Source: Anthoceros angustus (taxonomy: Eukaryota > Streptophyta > Anthocerotopsida > Anthocerotales > Anthocerotaceae). Taken from it: a DNA stretch of 64,000 nt. The notes under the pieces are model-generated. The model was not told where the DNA came from. It made no database searches and saw only the letters and a program-made list of their open reading frames with translations. This document shows positions 21,933-32,640 of this stretch, one piece after another; the first letter of the stretch is position 1; each line of letters starts with the position of its first letter. The stretch lies in assembly GCA_010909165.1 (NCBI GenBank), contig VJWM01000222.1, positions 186,001 to 250,000 of the forward strand, in the 5' to 3' direction. The position numbers and the translations under genes are program-made.

Positions 21933-22070
21933 TTGGCTGTCGCTTCACTCAGGCTTTCCGTCCCGACTTAACTCAATCCTCCGACTCAACTCGTGGCATC
22001 CATCTACCCAACTAGATACACTCCAAACTAGACACCTAAGCTATGGTTAGTCTTCCTATAACCAGTTTCA
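19314..22070 (-). pseudogene. Family D gag region (Athila/Tat-like), copy D1
   Basis: Lies downstream, on the minus strand, of an Asp-type primer-binding site and LTR. The minus strand shows long charged stretches typical of a gag capsid linker (Lys/Glu/Arg-rich, 20856-21047) and a CQDCQRAFGGEVYSPKPRK segment (near 20470-20520) that may be a zinc-binding remnant. Retrotransposon gag-like sequence lies around 21340-21600. Plus-strand frames here are C/T-rich shadows. D1 stops at 19314. Its next part (RT) is seen only in D2 at 60075-61050. Confidence 0.5.
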
Positions 22071-22085
22071 TTCCCGGCAGCGCCA
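22071..22085 (-). promoter_or_regulatory. Primer-binding site, Asp-tRNA type (degraded), family D
   Basis: On minus it reads TGGCGCTGCCGGGAA, close to TGGCGCCGTTGCCGGGGA, used by Athila-type elements, with about three bases lost. An LTR edge (TGTGG on plus, CCACA on minus) lies three bases away at 22089. Confidence 0.6.
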
Positions 22086-22088
22086 AAA

Positions 22089-23030
22089 TGTGGAATGGGT
22101 TTTGCATCCGAACGCAAAGAGGCCACATTTACCCTCTATGTCGTTATAGTCCTAGGATTCGATCCCAAGGGAATGGTTTTGTGTCAAGATGTTCTAAAAC
22201 TATGGACTCTAGTCCTACCACAATCGATCACTACCCCTCCGTAACTACCATGCCCAAACTCACCACCGTGGAAGACTCGCCACCACCTTGGAAGACTCGG
22301 CCACCACCGTGGAAGACTCGGCCACCACGTGGAAGGCTCTCAACCGTGTGGTTGGCTCAACCATGGCGGGCCCCACCACGCGCCCTCGTGTCGCGGGTGA
22401 CTATTTGTCACCCGGCTTCTCCGGGCGCGGTCCTTGGGGTTATGGACATACACACACACCTACATGTACTCTTACTTCTCTTCCAGGATACTCATGATCG
22501 GATCTTCTCCGAGGGTTATGCACCACGACCTCGAATGCGGCGCCTCACTCCGCCGCTAGTTTCCCGCGACCCACCATTCACTTCCACTCTTCTCGATCAT
22601 TTCCCGACTTCCCATACGCATACACAATCCCCTACAACAAGACACTCAACCGCCTCCGGGACCTTCCACTCCACAAATAAATCCTCTCCCTCTCTCCCAC
22701 AGACCTCACCTCGGGCCACACTTCTCTCATGGAATGAAACAAACACGTGGCGCGGTTTGGGAAGGAGGGACAGAAGGAAAACACGTCAAGATGGGCGATT
22801 CGCCTTTGGCGGCCTCACCCCAGCCTTCCATGGAAATTCCTACCTCACCCCCATGCGCTACCCCCACCTCCCGGACGTGGAGCTTGGCCACTCCCTCGGA
22901 TCTTCCCGGCCTTCTTGTACGAGAAGACGTGCATCGAACCGCTTGATCGATCGACGCTCTAACCAACCTCGCGTAGATTCATCACACGGAAGTTCACACC
23001 GAAATTGTCTCAAGAGAGACACAAAAGGGT
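22089..23030 (-). repeat. 5' LTR of family D copy D1
   Basis: Starts at TGTGGAATGGG beside the primer-binding site and continues to about 23030, where family A sequence begins. It contains four copies of a 21-bp unit CCACCACCGTGGAAGACTCG(G) at 22262-22345. Its long open plus frame (22043-23053) is proline/arginine-rich, crosses the primer-binding site and is not a gene. The right end is not exactly defined. Confidence 0.55.
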
Positions 23031-23039
23031 CAGAGGTTG

Positions 23040-23970
23040 CCAGACCGCCCTGATATAGACATGGTACACAGGACGGCCGGGGCCCATGGGACATGGCCCC
23101 ACTGGCCAGGGACGGGCCCCAGCCAATGGATGGCGGGCCCAAAGCCCGACCATGGGACATGGCGATCCACAATGGATGGGGCTGCAGGGGCCCCAGCCAT
23201 GGGACATGGCGATCCGGCCCGGACACGGATTGGGCCGCCATGGGACATTGCGTCCACAGCCGGATGCCGGATCGCCGGGGCTGCAGCCCGTCACCACCAA
23301 CGTCAAACACAAGGACTAAGGTACTAAAAGAATGTGAAGTTGATGTATGTTTGTTTTATAAACTACGCCTAGTTGGTCATTTTTAACCAAGAACATGTCC
23401 TTTATTTTGATTGGCCCATAGTCCAAGGATGCATTTCTTTTAAATACTAGTTCTAGAAAATAGATCCGTTATGAGCGGATAAGTAGGTCAAGAATAGCCT
23501 TAGCTATAGGTGTGAAAGGGCTAAGTATAGGCCCCAAATGCTGCGTGTGTTCAAGCGTGGGAGAGGAAGAACCAAGAGCGTGAGGCTGTAGCATTGCATC
23601 ATGGCGCAAGAATCTGGAGGAACGCTAAGCGGGCGTGAGGATGATGACCAAGCGTGAGGATGAGGACCCGAGGCGAGATCCGAGGGTTTCGGTCAAAATC
23701 GGCGCTGGAGCGCTATTCTTTGTTGGGAACCAAAGCACTTTGTGAATCTGGCGCAATCCATGAATCAAATCGTGTAGATCTGCAGTTTTGCTCACCATGT
23801 GTCTCCGCTGCAGGCGTAAGGCGTGATTCTGGACTCAGCCAGCGCAAAGCTGGGCTGGCCAAGGAAGCTTCAAGAAAACCACGATTCGCACCCATTGCGG
23901 GGCAAATCTCATTTCGGCGATCTTCCAGGGACGTTCTCCAATCCGGGCGGCGATATTCTAGGCGCCTCCC
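23040..23970 (+). repeat. 5' LTR of copy A2 (5'-truncated)
   Basis: Matches 34420-35275: minisatellite 23080-23290, then ACTACGCCTAGTTGGTCATT, AACATGTCCTTTATTTTGAT and TTATGAGCGGATAAGTAGGT, then GGGAACCAAAGCACTTTGTG and TTCAAGAAAACCACGATTC. The tail module that begins the 3' LTR is missing at the left, so this LTR lost about 400 bp where it abuts D1. TATTTTGATTGG and TTTAAATACTA near 23404-23450 are plausible promoter-like A/T elements. Confidence 0.7.
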
Positions 23971-23980
23971 CACCTAGGGC

Positions 23981-23997
23981 GGCGCCATTACGGGAGG
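23981..23997 (+). promoter_or_regulatory. Possible primer-binding site of A2
   Basis: GGCGCCATTACGGGAGG resembles the Asp-type primer-binding site GGCGCCGTTGCCGGGGA with a few changes and lies just past the end of LTR homology. Weak evidence only. Confidence 0.3.
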
Positions 23998-25130
23998 GCC
24001 ATTGGGCGATTCTGACATCAACGTCTTTTCCGAGGCCCAATCCACGGGGCATTGGTCACCTGGGATTTGAGCTAACACAGCGGGTCCTCCATGTACCTGA
24101 TCACTCCCGATTCAGATCTTGCATCCGGCAGTCCTAGCTTAGGCGGGCTACAGCCTTGTGCAACGACTAGGGACAAAATCAGTGAGTTTCTTGTTCATTT
24201 TCAATTCCGAGCTTAGCATTCGGGATCTCTAGCTTGGGTGGGTTCTGACTTTGCCGGACAATGAGGCAGATCCTACCCACTTCCATCTCCATCAAGGATC
24301 GAGAGGTAGGCAAGGTGCGGCTTAGCGAATTTGACATTTCAATCATTCAATCAGCGGATCATTTGAGCTGTAGGCGTTGCTAGAACAATAGTCCACACGG
24401 AGCTACGGGAACCTCTGGAAATTCAAGCACATGGGTGAGGATATTTTTGGCTGACCTCTAGGGTCCCTAGGAGGCATCCCATATTCGGGGCTCCCATCTG
24501 CCGGGGCTGGAGAGTCCCAACAAAAGGACATTACTGATCCCACGCCGGGATACTTTGGAAGGAGCTTTCACACGAGCTTGAGCAACAGGAGGCGGGTTGT
24601 CCTTGGGGAGCTTGCTTCCCATCTTTTTGGGAGTGACTCGGCGACCTCGTGTTTTGCTCACATGGGTGATGCACCACGAAGGACATGAGACCGATCCTCG
24701 CTACCGTTTGAGGCAGGATATCGGCGGCGGACCACTCCGGCGAGTCACAGCCGGAAGGAGGCGTTCTTTTCAACACGGCAAGCACGGAGGAGTTGTGGCG
24801 GTTTACGGGGAGCTGGCACGCCACTGCCACCTTGGAGGCGACAGGTGGTCTCCATTTGCGAGATCTCAACACCGGCAAAGAATCATCCGACTCCTTGGGA
24901 GATCGACCGGGACAAACTTGTCCCAATTTGAGCCTTCTGAGACAAGATCGAATCGGTGATCTTTGAGATCGGACACCATGGAAGGTGGAGGACCCTCATA
25001 CTGACGGAGAGATTTTCCGGGAGGCGGGCACTCGATCGGCGAGATTTTGTCCCTCAACGCTATCATCAACCGGGTCGAGGTTCAAACATGGCGCCGCTTA
25101 TAATCACCGGTACATGTTTGAGAAAGCTAC
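23998..25130 (+). other. A2 leader and start of gag, unassigned
   Basis: Between the LTR and recognisable gag. No frame is open for long and no domain is recognised. A1 has no counterpart, because its homology starts at 25125. It probably includes the untranslated leader and the decayed first part of gag. Confidence 0.4.
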
Positions 25131-26270
25131 TTGGCGGACGGTAGCGCCGGATTTGTATGAGGCACATCAAGCGGTTTGTCTTCTACCATCTCCACGGTGA
25201 ATCCCCGGTTCAAGGAGCGCTGCGGCTTGCCTACAATGGCAAGTTGGCCACGTTGTGGAGTGCCCACCAGGCCAAGATTGCTTGCTGGGACGATCGCGGC
25301 CACACCGTAATCCGTGGTGAGTCTAACGGCGAGGAGGGTGGCGTGGTTGGGGTCCGAGTTCATCCAAACTCCCAAGTACCAATCAAATCCGTGGAAGAGT
25401 TCATGGCCATTCTTGAGGCGTTTCCGCTCAAGACTCACGAGAAAATAGTGAGCTGTGACTTCGATGCAAGAAGGGTGAGACTGTCAGATGACCTTCGCGG
25501 GCTCCGGAAGGCTGCGAGCACTAGGATGTTGTGACCAAGAGGCAGAAGTTTCTTTACTGGCGTTGGGGGATCCATTGTTCCACTTTCAACTTGTCACCTC
25601 TTTAGTGGACAAGTATGGGGACAACTACACCACAGAACAGGTCCATGAAGAAGCGGAGCGCAAAAAATCAGCGTTTTCAGCGTATGCTTCTCGACACTCC
25701 AAGGCCTTCACGCACTATCAAAGTATGTTTTCCAAAAGGGAACACATGCAGGCGTGGGATCGTGGGTTTCCAAGCCCATTCAGGCCAGGCAGTCAAGTCA
25801 AGTAGCGCAAGCCCACCTCCACACTGTGCTGCAGCATGGCGGCCGGATCATTTGGCTCGGCAGGCAAGCTTCCTGTGGAAGGTTTGCATTGTTCCCATTA
25901 CGCAAGACTGGCCATTTGGTTACAATTACGTTTCCGAGCTTGTCCGGGCTGAGATATCAAGAGACGGGTCCACACACCTTGGGACTCCCACAGCGGCTGG
26001 GCGGTTAAATGCGTCGAAGGGCCGATCACGGAATGGGGCCAAGGCCAAGGAGCGGCTAGCACGACAAGATTGCATTGGAGGCAGCGGTGGCAGCACTTAC
26101 TCGGCTAAGCCCAGCTGATGGCGGCACCTCCACCTCCAAGCCCAGGCCATTTGGCACCCGTGAGGAGGAGAGGAGGATTATGGCCCTGCACATGAGGCTG
26201 TCTTGTCCACTGTCTTGTGGATTCACGCCTGATTACCCGCCACATGGGTGGGATGTGACTTGAAGAAGGC
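25130..26270 (+). pseudogene. Gag, copy A2
   Basis: Plus frames 25157-25534 and 25615-26118 match A1 gag: a HPNSQVPIKSVEEFMAIL stretch, DKYGDNYTTEQVHEEAERKK and HSKAFTHYQSMFSK. The zinc-knuckle region (about 25870-25940) is recognisable only by homology with A1, since its Cys/His pattern is out of frame. Several frameshifts are present. Confidence 0.7.
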
Positions 26271-27095
26271 GCATTTGGATGTTGCGGTGGGGATCGATCC
26301 TTACTCGGCAACAAAGAGCCGAGGGCTGCCATGCCTAGATCCTTTGCTCCGCTGCCAGGCGTGGCCATCCTGTTCGTGGGCGGGATCATCCGGATGGAGG
26401 CGCCGAGTGGCGGCCTCCACATTCAGTCATGGGGCACCGCCGAATGCTTGTGGCCGCATCTGCCACTACACTGAGCCTTGATCATAAGGTGTTGGAGACT
26501 CCTTTGATCTCCCTCCGGACATGGGAGTTGGGCGTGCTCGATTCTGACGTGCTGGGCTTGGCCTTGTTGAAACCTCCGCATGTCCCCTGGATGCAGGAGG
26601 TCCCGGACACTGGGTCCATGCATGGGGCTGCTGGGGACACCTCAAGCAGGCACACCACAGCTCCATGTTCGAGGCTGTCGGAGAGTGACTGGATTCTCAG
26701 TCCATACTCGGGGCATAGTGGAGTCTCAACGGGACTTAGCGATCCCATACTCGGGGCTGCTGAGGCCTCGGCCTTGGTCCTCAGCAGTCCACACACAGGG
26801 GTAGCGACAAAGTAGCCCCAATGCCAAGCACCTTCAGCTCCATGCAGGATCTGCGAGGAGAAACCCATCACTGGACTGCAGTCCCATACTGGGAGCTGCC
26901 GGGGCGGTGGATCCCATGGGCCTCACCACCCGGGCTGGGTATTGCCCACCACCATCGACCATGTTACGATGGTGGGAGTGAGGCAGGCCACCCTGCCATG
27001 AGGAGGCCCACTTGGAGGCGGTCGCGCTTCTGCGTCCAGTGGAGTACTCAGAGCACCTCGCATTCAGCCCACCAATCGCATGAATGCAGTGAGCA
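26270..27095 (+). other. Gag-protease linker with repeated words, copy A2
   Basis: Counterpart of 4800-5560. It contains CCCATACTCGGGG-type words at about 26703, 26745 and 26882, and TTGGAGACTCCTTTGATCTC, matching the TLIMRKVLETSFIG stretch of A1. No domain recognised. Confidence 0.45.
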
Positions 27096-27560
27096 ATGCC
27101 ATGGTGGACAATAGGAAGGCCATGTCACGGTGAATGGCTATGCTCCCAAGCTCTTGGACACGGGCACGTGATCATTGAGCTCTCGCCGCCAAAGTTGAAC
27201 TTGCGAGGCGGCACTCCGCCATTCACCCGAACATCGGAGCCTACCGCGCTGTGGAACTGTGTGTGGAGAGGCGCTGCAGCCATCGCCATCACGCTCAAGC
27301 CGGGCAGCCCTTCCATGACATTGGCCATTCATTGCCTTGTAAACTTAACTCGATGTCCTTCTCGGACAGGAGTTTTTGTTTCCACCGCATCAGCGTGGAC
27401 AATTGGACAGACAAGCTCACCACGATTGGCGTGTGGAGGTCGACAGCGCACTTTCCCTGAATCGCATGGCGGATTGGACACCAAGGTCGCCCTTGTCCTA
27501 GCTACTCCAGTCTATATGGCGACCATTCGGGCTGTCCCGGTGCTCACGACACCAGCATTT
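27095..27560 (+). pseudogene. Aspartic protease, copy A2
   Basis: Plus frames give GHVTVNGYAPKLLDTG (about 27120-27165), keeping the DTG active site but missing two residues before it relative to A1 and A3. Then come PPFT and DVLLGQEFLFP (about 27345-27390) in shifted frames. It lies just upstream of the methyltransferase domain. Stops at about 27170 and frameshifts make it inactive. Confidence 0.7.
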
Positions 27561-28012
27561 GAGTGACATGGAGCTTGCCGACGGATCCGAGATCACGAGG
27601 CCGACCATTTGGTCACAGCCGGCTGCCTGGAGACACTCCACCATCATTCAAAGTGTCCGACCTGACAGCAAGCTCTTCCACGAGTGCAGCAAGCTACGTA
27701 ACCAGCCTCCCCTTGGGCTGACGAGGCATCCTCCACCACGGTGAGCAATAGATCATCACGTGGGCGCCCACTGCATTACCTGCTTGGGGGTATTTGCACG
27801 TGTCTGGAGGCTCTTGCTGAATGGCATCTTGGTCGTCGTTACATTCTGTGGCTGTTGTCCCAAGGCGCAATGCATTGCGCACCTTGGGGCTGGCGTGATT
27901 CACTACCCCCGCCACTATCTGCACCTTTTCATTTTCGGTGCCCAAGACATCCAGTTGTGCCAGGCCACATTCGACTCCCTGCCCCATCCACTGATTCGGG
28001 ATGGGAATGGGA
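27560..28012 (+). pseudogene. DNA methyltransferase domain of A2, N-terminal part
   Basis: The SAM-binding (motif I) side of the C5-methyltransferase seen also in A1, A3 and B. Plus frames give GGICTCLEAL-like sequence then NGILV and CPKAQCIAHL (about 27785-27900). A3 preserves the related NGILVSRYIYCD near 58880-58930. The coding sequence runs up to GGATGGGAATG (motif IV GWE) at about 28010, where a DNA transposon begins. The other half resumes at 30272. Confidence 0.6.
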
Positions 28013-30271
28013 GAACACGATAATTTTGAAGGGGATATCATTGCCGGCGACACCTTGTCACGAAGAACACCTTACCTAGAGCGACATATGTGCCCTACTT
28101 TGATAATGCACACACCCTTTACGAGGTCATATCTTTGATAAAAGATGCACTTTCAAGTCTACACCGAGCTGAGCACTAGGGTGTGGGCCCGTTGCGTTTA
28201 GTAGAATGCATAGAGGGCTGCCATTTCATATCATATGAAAACTTTTACTTTCAAGTGGTGGAACACAATGAAAACAATCTGTACTAGCGAGTCTCATTTA
28301 AGTGGTCGTGAGAACATTGCAACAAACAAGCTGCTGAAGGAGAAGTGGTCATCGGCATCGACAATAGCCATTCAAGAGTGCGGCTGGCGACTCATCCATG
28401 CCTTGCGGCGGAGTCAAGTACCACCGCCATATTCGGGTCCATATCCTCCGCCTCGAAGTTGTCGTTCTCCTCCATTGCTTGCTTCTAGTATCATTCTTGG
28501 GCCCGTCCGGTGTCGGCCACCACATCTAGGGTCTGCGACCCTCATCCAAAAAGGTCGTCGTGGTCTTCAACCTTCGGCACTCAATGCAACCACTTGGGCT
28601 TTAAGGCAATGCTAGCGTCCTTAAAATGAACAAAGTTAGTTGCCCATGCGCCATGCAAGCATCCTTAAAATCAACAAAATTGAACTGTTGAGGAGGCAGA
28701 GGTTTGAACACGAAACCTATTCATTACTACACTTATTTCCCAAACACTAGACCAACAATGAGTTGAATACTGAGGCGCTAAATATTTATTTTGGAAGGCG
28801 CCTAGGAGGAGGCCATGGGCAGGCATGGCGTGTGCTAAGGGCAGGCAGTGTGCTGGGGAGGCGGGCGGCCGGCGCATGGGCGGGGTTGCTAGGGGCGGCC
28901 CGGCGCATGTGTGCTAGGGAGGCGCCCGGCCCGGCGCCATGGCGGCGGGCGTGTTGGGGGGGCGTGGCCCGGCCCGTGTGTGCTAGGGGCGCCCGGCCCA
29001 TAGCAGTGTGCTAGGGAGGCGGCGGCCGGCGAGCATGGAGGCGCGGTCGTGGCGCCCTCCCTCATCCTGGTGCATCTGGGTGAAGCTAGGGGGACAAAAG
29101 AGGGGCGGTATCCTATCACCGATGGAAGGTGTGGCCCATTTGCGGGAAGGGTTAAAAGATTTGCGTCCATAGGTGGTGTTGTTGAAGAGTATAAGTGGTG
29201 GGAAGCCTTTTGTTGGACGGAAGGAGATTGCTATCGTTGTGGAGAATAACATTGGGCTAGTGCTACTGTCCTTGGAAGTGGTTTTCACGTGCAGTGGATC
29301 ATCTGACTGACCACTTCAAGTGCGGATGAAGCTTTGCTAGATGAGGCATTATTGAGGACCTCCACGGTGATATGTATTTGGGGGCATATCAAAATGCGGG
29401 AAGGCAAGCTGCGGAAATGGCACGGATGAATGGGGACATAGAAATCCGAGAGGATGTTTACGGCGGTGCCGTGCAATACGGACATGCATCCATTACGGAT
29501 TGGGGAGGTCATTGGCGTGAAGCTAAGCGCACCACGACCTCACTTTCTTATCCACTAGTATCGGACCGAGCACATAGATGCGTATGAAGGGAGATATGTG
29601 CGAGGAACACATAGTCATGGTGGTAACCCATCGGTCCAATCTTAGGAAAAAGGGAATAAGATCCATTACCTAAAAACATCTGAGGTATTTGTAGATGAAA
29701 CGGTCATCACTGTATTATGGGTTTTGTGTTGAGCATGGAAACATCGTATGCGGTGGACAAAAGCGATAAGGGATAAGCTCTGCGAGTTCGTGGCTTCATA
29801 CAACTGCGGTGAAAGTGTCGTGAAGATAGTGATGACAATGGAGGAGAAAATTTGGACCAAGTGATGACGATGGATTGAACTACGGGGATGAGTGGCGAAA
29901 TCTCGTTTTCCGGGGTCCCGAGTTAATGTTGTAAGTCCGGTTCTTGATGTTTACATGTTAGGAAATACCACACTGTGTGGCTTTTGTGGTGTCATAACAA
30001 AACCACATTTCCATCCCAAAAGCGAGTTCTGATCGTCTGCGGCGAGCAGCCTTCCTCACCGTTCCTACTTTGCATCATTCCCTAGGTTCGAGTTTGCGAC
30101 CACCATTCGACACAAACATTCTTTGGATGGAAAGTAGTAACTTTCTTTGGGTGACACCCTTTTTGAATTTGTTTTCCGCAATGCCTTCATGTTGTTTAGG
30201 GCCCATCAAAACCCCTTGATTATTTGCGGAAAACCCTCCGAGATTATTCACCCCTTAAAATTATCGTGTTC
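28013..30271. mobile_element. 2.26-kb inverted-repeat DNA transposon nested in A2
   Basis: Termini GAACACGATAATTTTGAAGG.. (28013-28034) and its reverse complement ending ..TTAAAATTATCGTGTTC (30251-30271) pair at 21 of 22 positions. A1 (3907-3912) and A3 (58719-58724) keep the uninterrupted site GGAATGCCAAGGATTTTC, so they act as empty sites. The interior has several short plus frames (28235-28615, 29049-29249, 29372-29587) with no domain I can recognise, plus a GC-rich array. The target-site duplication is not clear and about three target bases (CCA) are missing. The superfamily is unassigned, and it may be non-autonomous. Confidence 0.8.
28790..29045. repeat. GC-rich minisatellite inside the nested transposon
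   Basis: Repeats of GTGTGCTAGG(G)GCGCCCGGCC and related phrases (GGCGGGCGGCCGGCGCATGG) with a period of about 40-60 bp. The local composition is far more G/C-rich than its surroundings. Confidence 0.7.
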
Positions 30272-31230
30272 AGGATTTTCTCAAGCCGACAGGGGAGGAT
30301 TACAAGATCCACGAACCGCCTTGTTTGGGACCTTCACCGCATCTTGGTGGATGTTCGAGCACTTGACCGGCCGCTTACTGCCGGAGAACTGGACACTTTG
30401 GACACTCGGATGCAAGTTAAGCAAGACATGGCCATCATCCAAGCCATGAGGGCACGCCCTTGCTCATGGATGCCGCCCGTTGGCGTTTGCTCATCGCTGC
30501 GAAACTATTGGACCAACGGCCTCAACCTTTGCTAGAGTTGGTGATCACCCGCACTACTCTGGGACCCCACTCCAGCTCTCAATGTGTTGGACCCTTGGCA
30601 TCACCACGGGTGGCAGAAAGGTGCCGTGCACTGGTATCAAGACCGCCACAGCGGGACAGCTGGCACCCTTCCCACCCTAGTGAGCTTTCACGGCTCCTAT
30701 GCCAGGGACAAGGCGGGTCTGCTATTCAACATACCCACGGTGGGAGGAGCCCAATGTGGAGGGCGGGGAGCGTCATGGGTTTCCACACCCATGCCTGCTG
30801 CGACTCCCAAATTACCAGCGTCACCGGCCGCCTTGGGCCGCTATGGACCTGTCTGACCCTCACTTGGCTCCTTGACATGCAGCCTTTCGGCTGTGGCATT
30901 CCAGGAGCTCCCACCCGCCCAAGGTCGCTTTTCCCACATGCTGGCGCTTCGTATTTGTCATTTGCCCTTCCCGGGATACACCACTGGTCATATTGATGCG
31001 GGAGGCGAGTGGCATGGCCATCCGATGCATTCTCAGCATCAAGCTCGTGGACATGGGAAGTGAATACTCGGGGCGATCCGAGTATGGGATCGCAGGGGAG
31101 TATGGGAACGATTCGAGTAGGGACTCCCAATTCACCGGCACCCAAGCCTCGCTTATGAGACTTTCAGTTGGTCATGGGGCCCCAACTCACAACAGGCACG
31201 AGATACATGCCCTTTGCTCCAATACCGTGT
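30272..31230 (+). pseudogene. DNA methyltransferase domain of A2, C-terminal part
   Basis: Resumes immediately after the nested transposon with AGGATTTTCTCAAGCC (GFSQA of motif IV). It continues with GGLQDPRTALF, LVWDLHRILVDV, a LLPENW remnant of motif VI (near 30370), FAHRCETIG (motif VIII-like, near 30485) and VMGFHTHA with LG..TCLTLTWLL (motif IX/X-like, near 30770-30880). The order agrees with A1 3910-3030. Frame breaks are frequent. Confidence 0.7.
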
Positions 31231-32050
31231 TTTGCCTTCTCCATGCGAGAATTGAGCGATGCAATGTGACCACCTTCCGCATCAATCGACCAGCAAGGAG
31301 CCTATCTACGAGGCGCCAGCTCCAAAGCCGAGTGGGACATGGTGGATGCACGTCAAGAGTTGCTTGAAGCCGGGCTCATTCGCCCTCTAGCTCCGATTAT
31401 CGCGCCAGTGATGCCTCCCAAGAAGGACAGACGGATGTGGGCAGAGAAGAGGATGTCTCGGAGACTACCGTCCTATCAACTCGGTGACAGCCCGGGATCG
31501 GTACCCCATGCCAACGCCGGAGGAGATTTTTACAACATTGGCAAGTCTACCTACTTCTCGATTTTGGATCTGCGTCAAAGGCTTCACATTTTGTTGCTGA
31601 AGAGGACATCAAGAAGACAGCCTTCCACGGCTCTCAGCAATGGGAATGGCTGGTGATGCCTTTGGCTTCAAGAACAGCGGTGACATTCCGGTAGCGTAAT
31701 GGACATAGTACTTGCGAGGTTCTGAACCTCATGTGCTACATTGATGATGTCCTGGTCCACGCGAGGACTTTGAGTCTCATTTGGTGCACCTGGAAGATCT
31801 GTTCAAGAGATTGCGAAGCGATTGACATGTCACCCGCCAAGTGTGAATTTGGCATGGACACCGTGGCATACCTTGGTCATAGGGTCATGCACAGGCGGCG
31901 TAATGCCTCATGCTGCCAAGGTACAGGCCATCTTGCGGTCACGAGCCCACAAACCTCTACGCCTTGCGAGCTTTCCTCGGCCTATGCAACTATTACCGAG
32001 TATACATTCGGACTTGAGAATTGCCAAGCTGAATGACTTGTCATGCGGAA
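31230..32050 (+). pseudogene. Ty3/gypsy reverse transcriptase, copy A2
   Basis: The plus strand has RQELLEAGLIRPLAPI and VMPPKKDRRMWAEKRM (31339-31470), FSILDLRQ, a QQWEWLVMP block (about 31630-31670), the catalytic MCYIDDVLVHA (31731-31763), and CEFGMDTVAYLGHRVM (about 31840-31890). This is the best preserved A-family RT, although it still uses three frames. The preceding domain is the methyltransferase. Confidence 0.88.
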
Positions 32051-32640
32051 GGATGTTGTTTGGGCACACGAGAAGACCCAGCAAGCTTTGACACCTGGCG
32101 GAAGCTTGACGGAAGCTCCCCGACTGACTTCTCCAAGCCGTTTGTGGTACATACAGTTGGAGCATCTTAGCCTAGGGGCATGCTAGCCCAACAAGATGAA
32201 GATGGAAAGGAGCGGGTGGTTGCGTATGCTTCACGCAGCAACAATCGTGCTGAAGCCAACTACGATAGCTACCAAGGGGAGTGTCTAGCTGTATGGGCGG
32301 TTTGTCATTTGAGGCCCTACACATGGCAAGCCCTTCACGCTGTCATGACCATCAGCCCCTCAAATGGCTGATGACCAACACCAAGTTGAGTGGGAAGCTT
32401 GCAAGGTGGGCCATGATCTTGCAGGACTATGAATTTCAAGTGGTGCATCGAAGAGTCACACACCAAAATCACGGACACTCTCTCGGAATCCCGGTGCTAG
32501 TTGCGAAGATGTTAGAAGCGAGGCAGGACCAAGATGATGGATCGCAGCATGTGCCGTGGCTGCGATGGTGGCTGACAAGCACAGGTGGCTTTGTCGGGGC
32601 AGTATGGGGCATCCAGTATGACGAGGATCCTTAGCATTGA
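32050..32640 (+). pseudogene. Ty3/gypsy RNase H, copy A2
   Basis: MLAQQDEDGKERVVAYASRS (32180-32240), NYDSYQGECLAVWAV, DHQPLKWLMTNTKLSGKLAR and WAMILQDYEFQVVHR (32360-32455) are the RNase H blocks in order. One frame change occurs near 32270. It directly follows RT, as in a normal gypsy pol. Confidence 0.85.

Noticed and set aside
22043-23053. 336-codon plus-strand open frame
   Set aside because: It lies across the family D primer-binding site and LTR, has Pro/Arg/Thr-rich low-complexity composition and matches no domain. It is an accident of C-rich sequence.
28986-29045. CpG island or promoter of a host gene in the GC-rich stretch
   Set aside because: It is a tandem repeat inside the nested transposon, with no adjoining gene.
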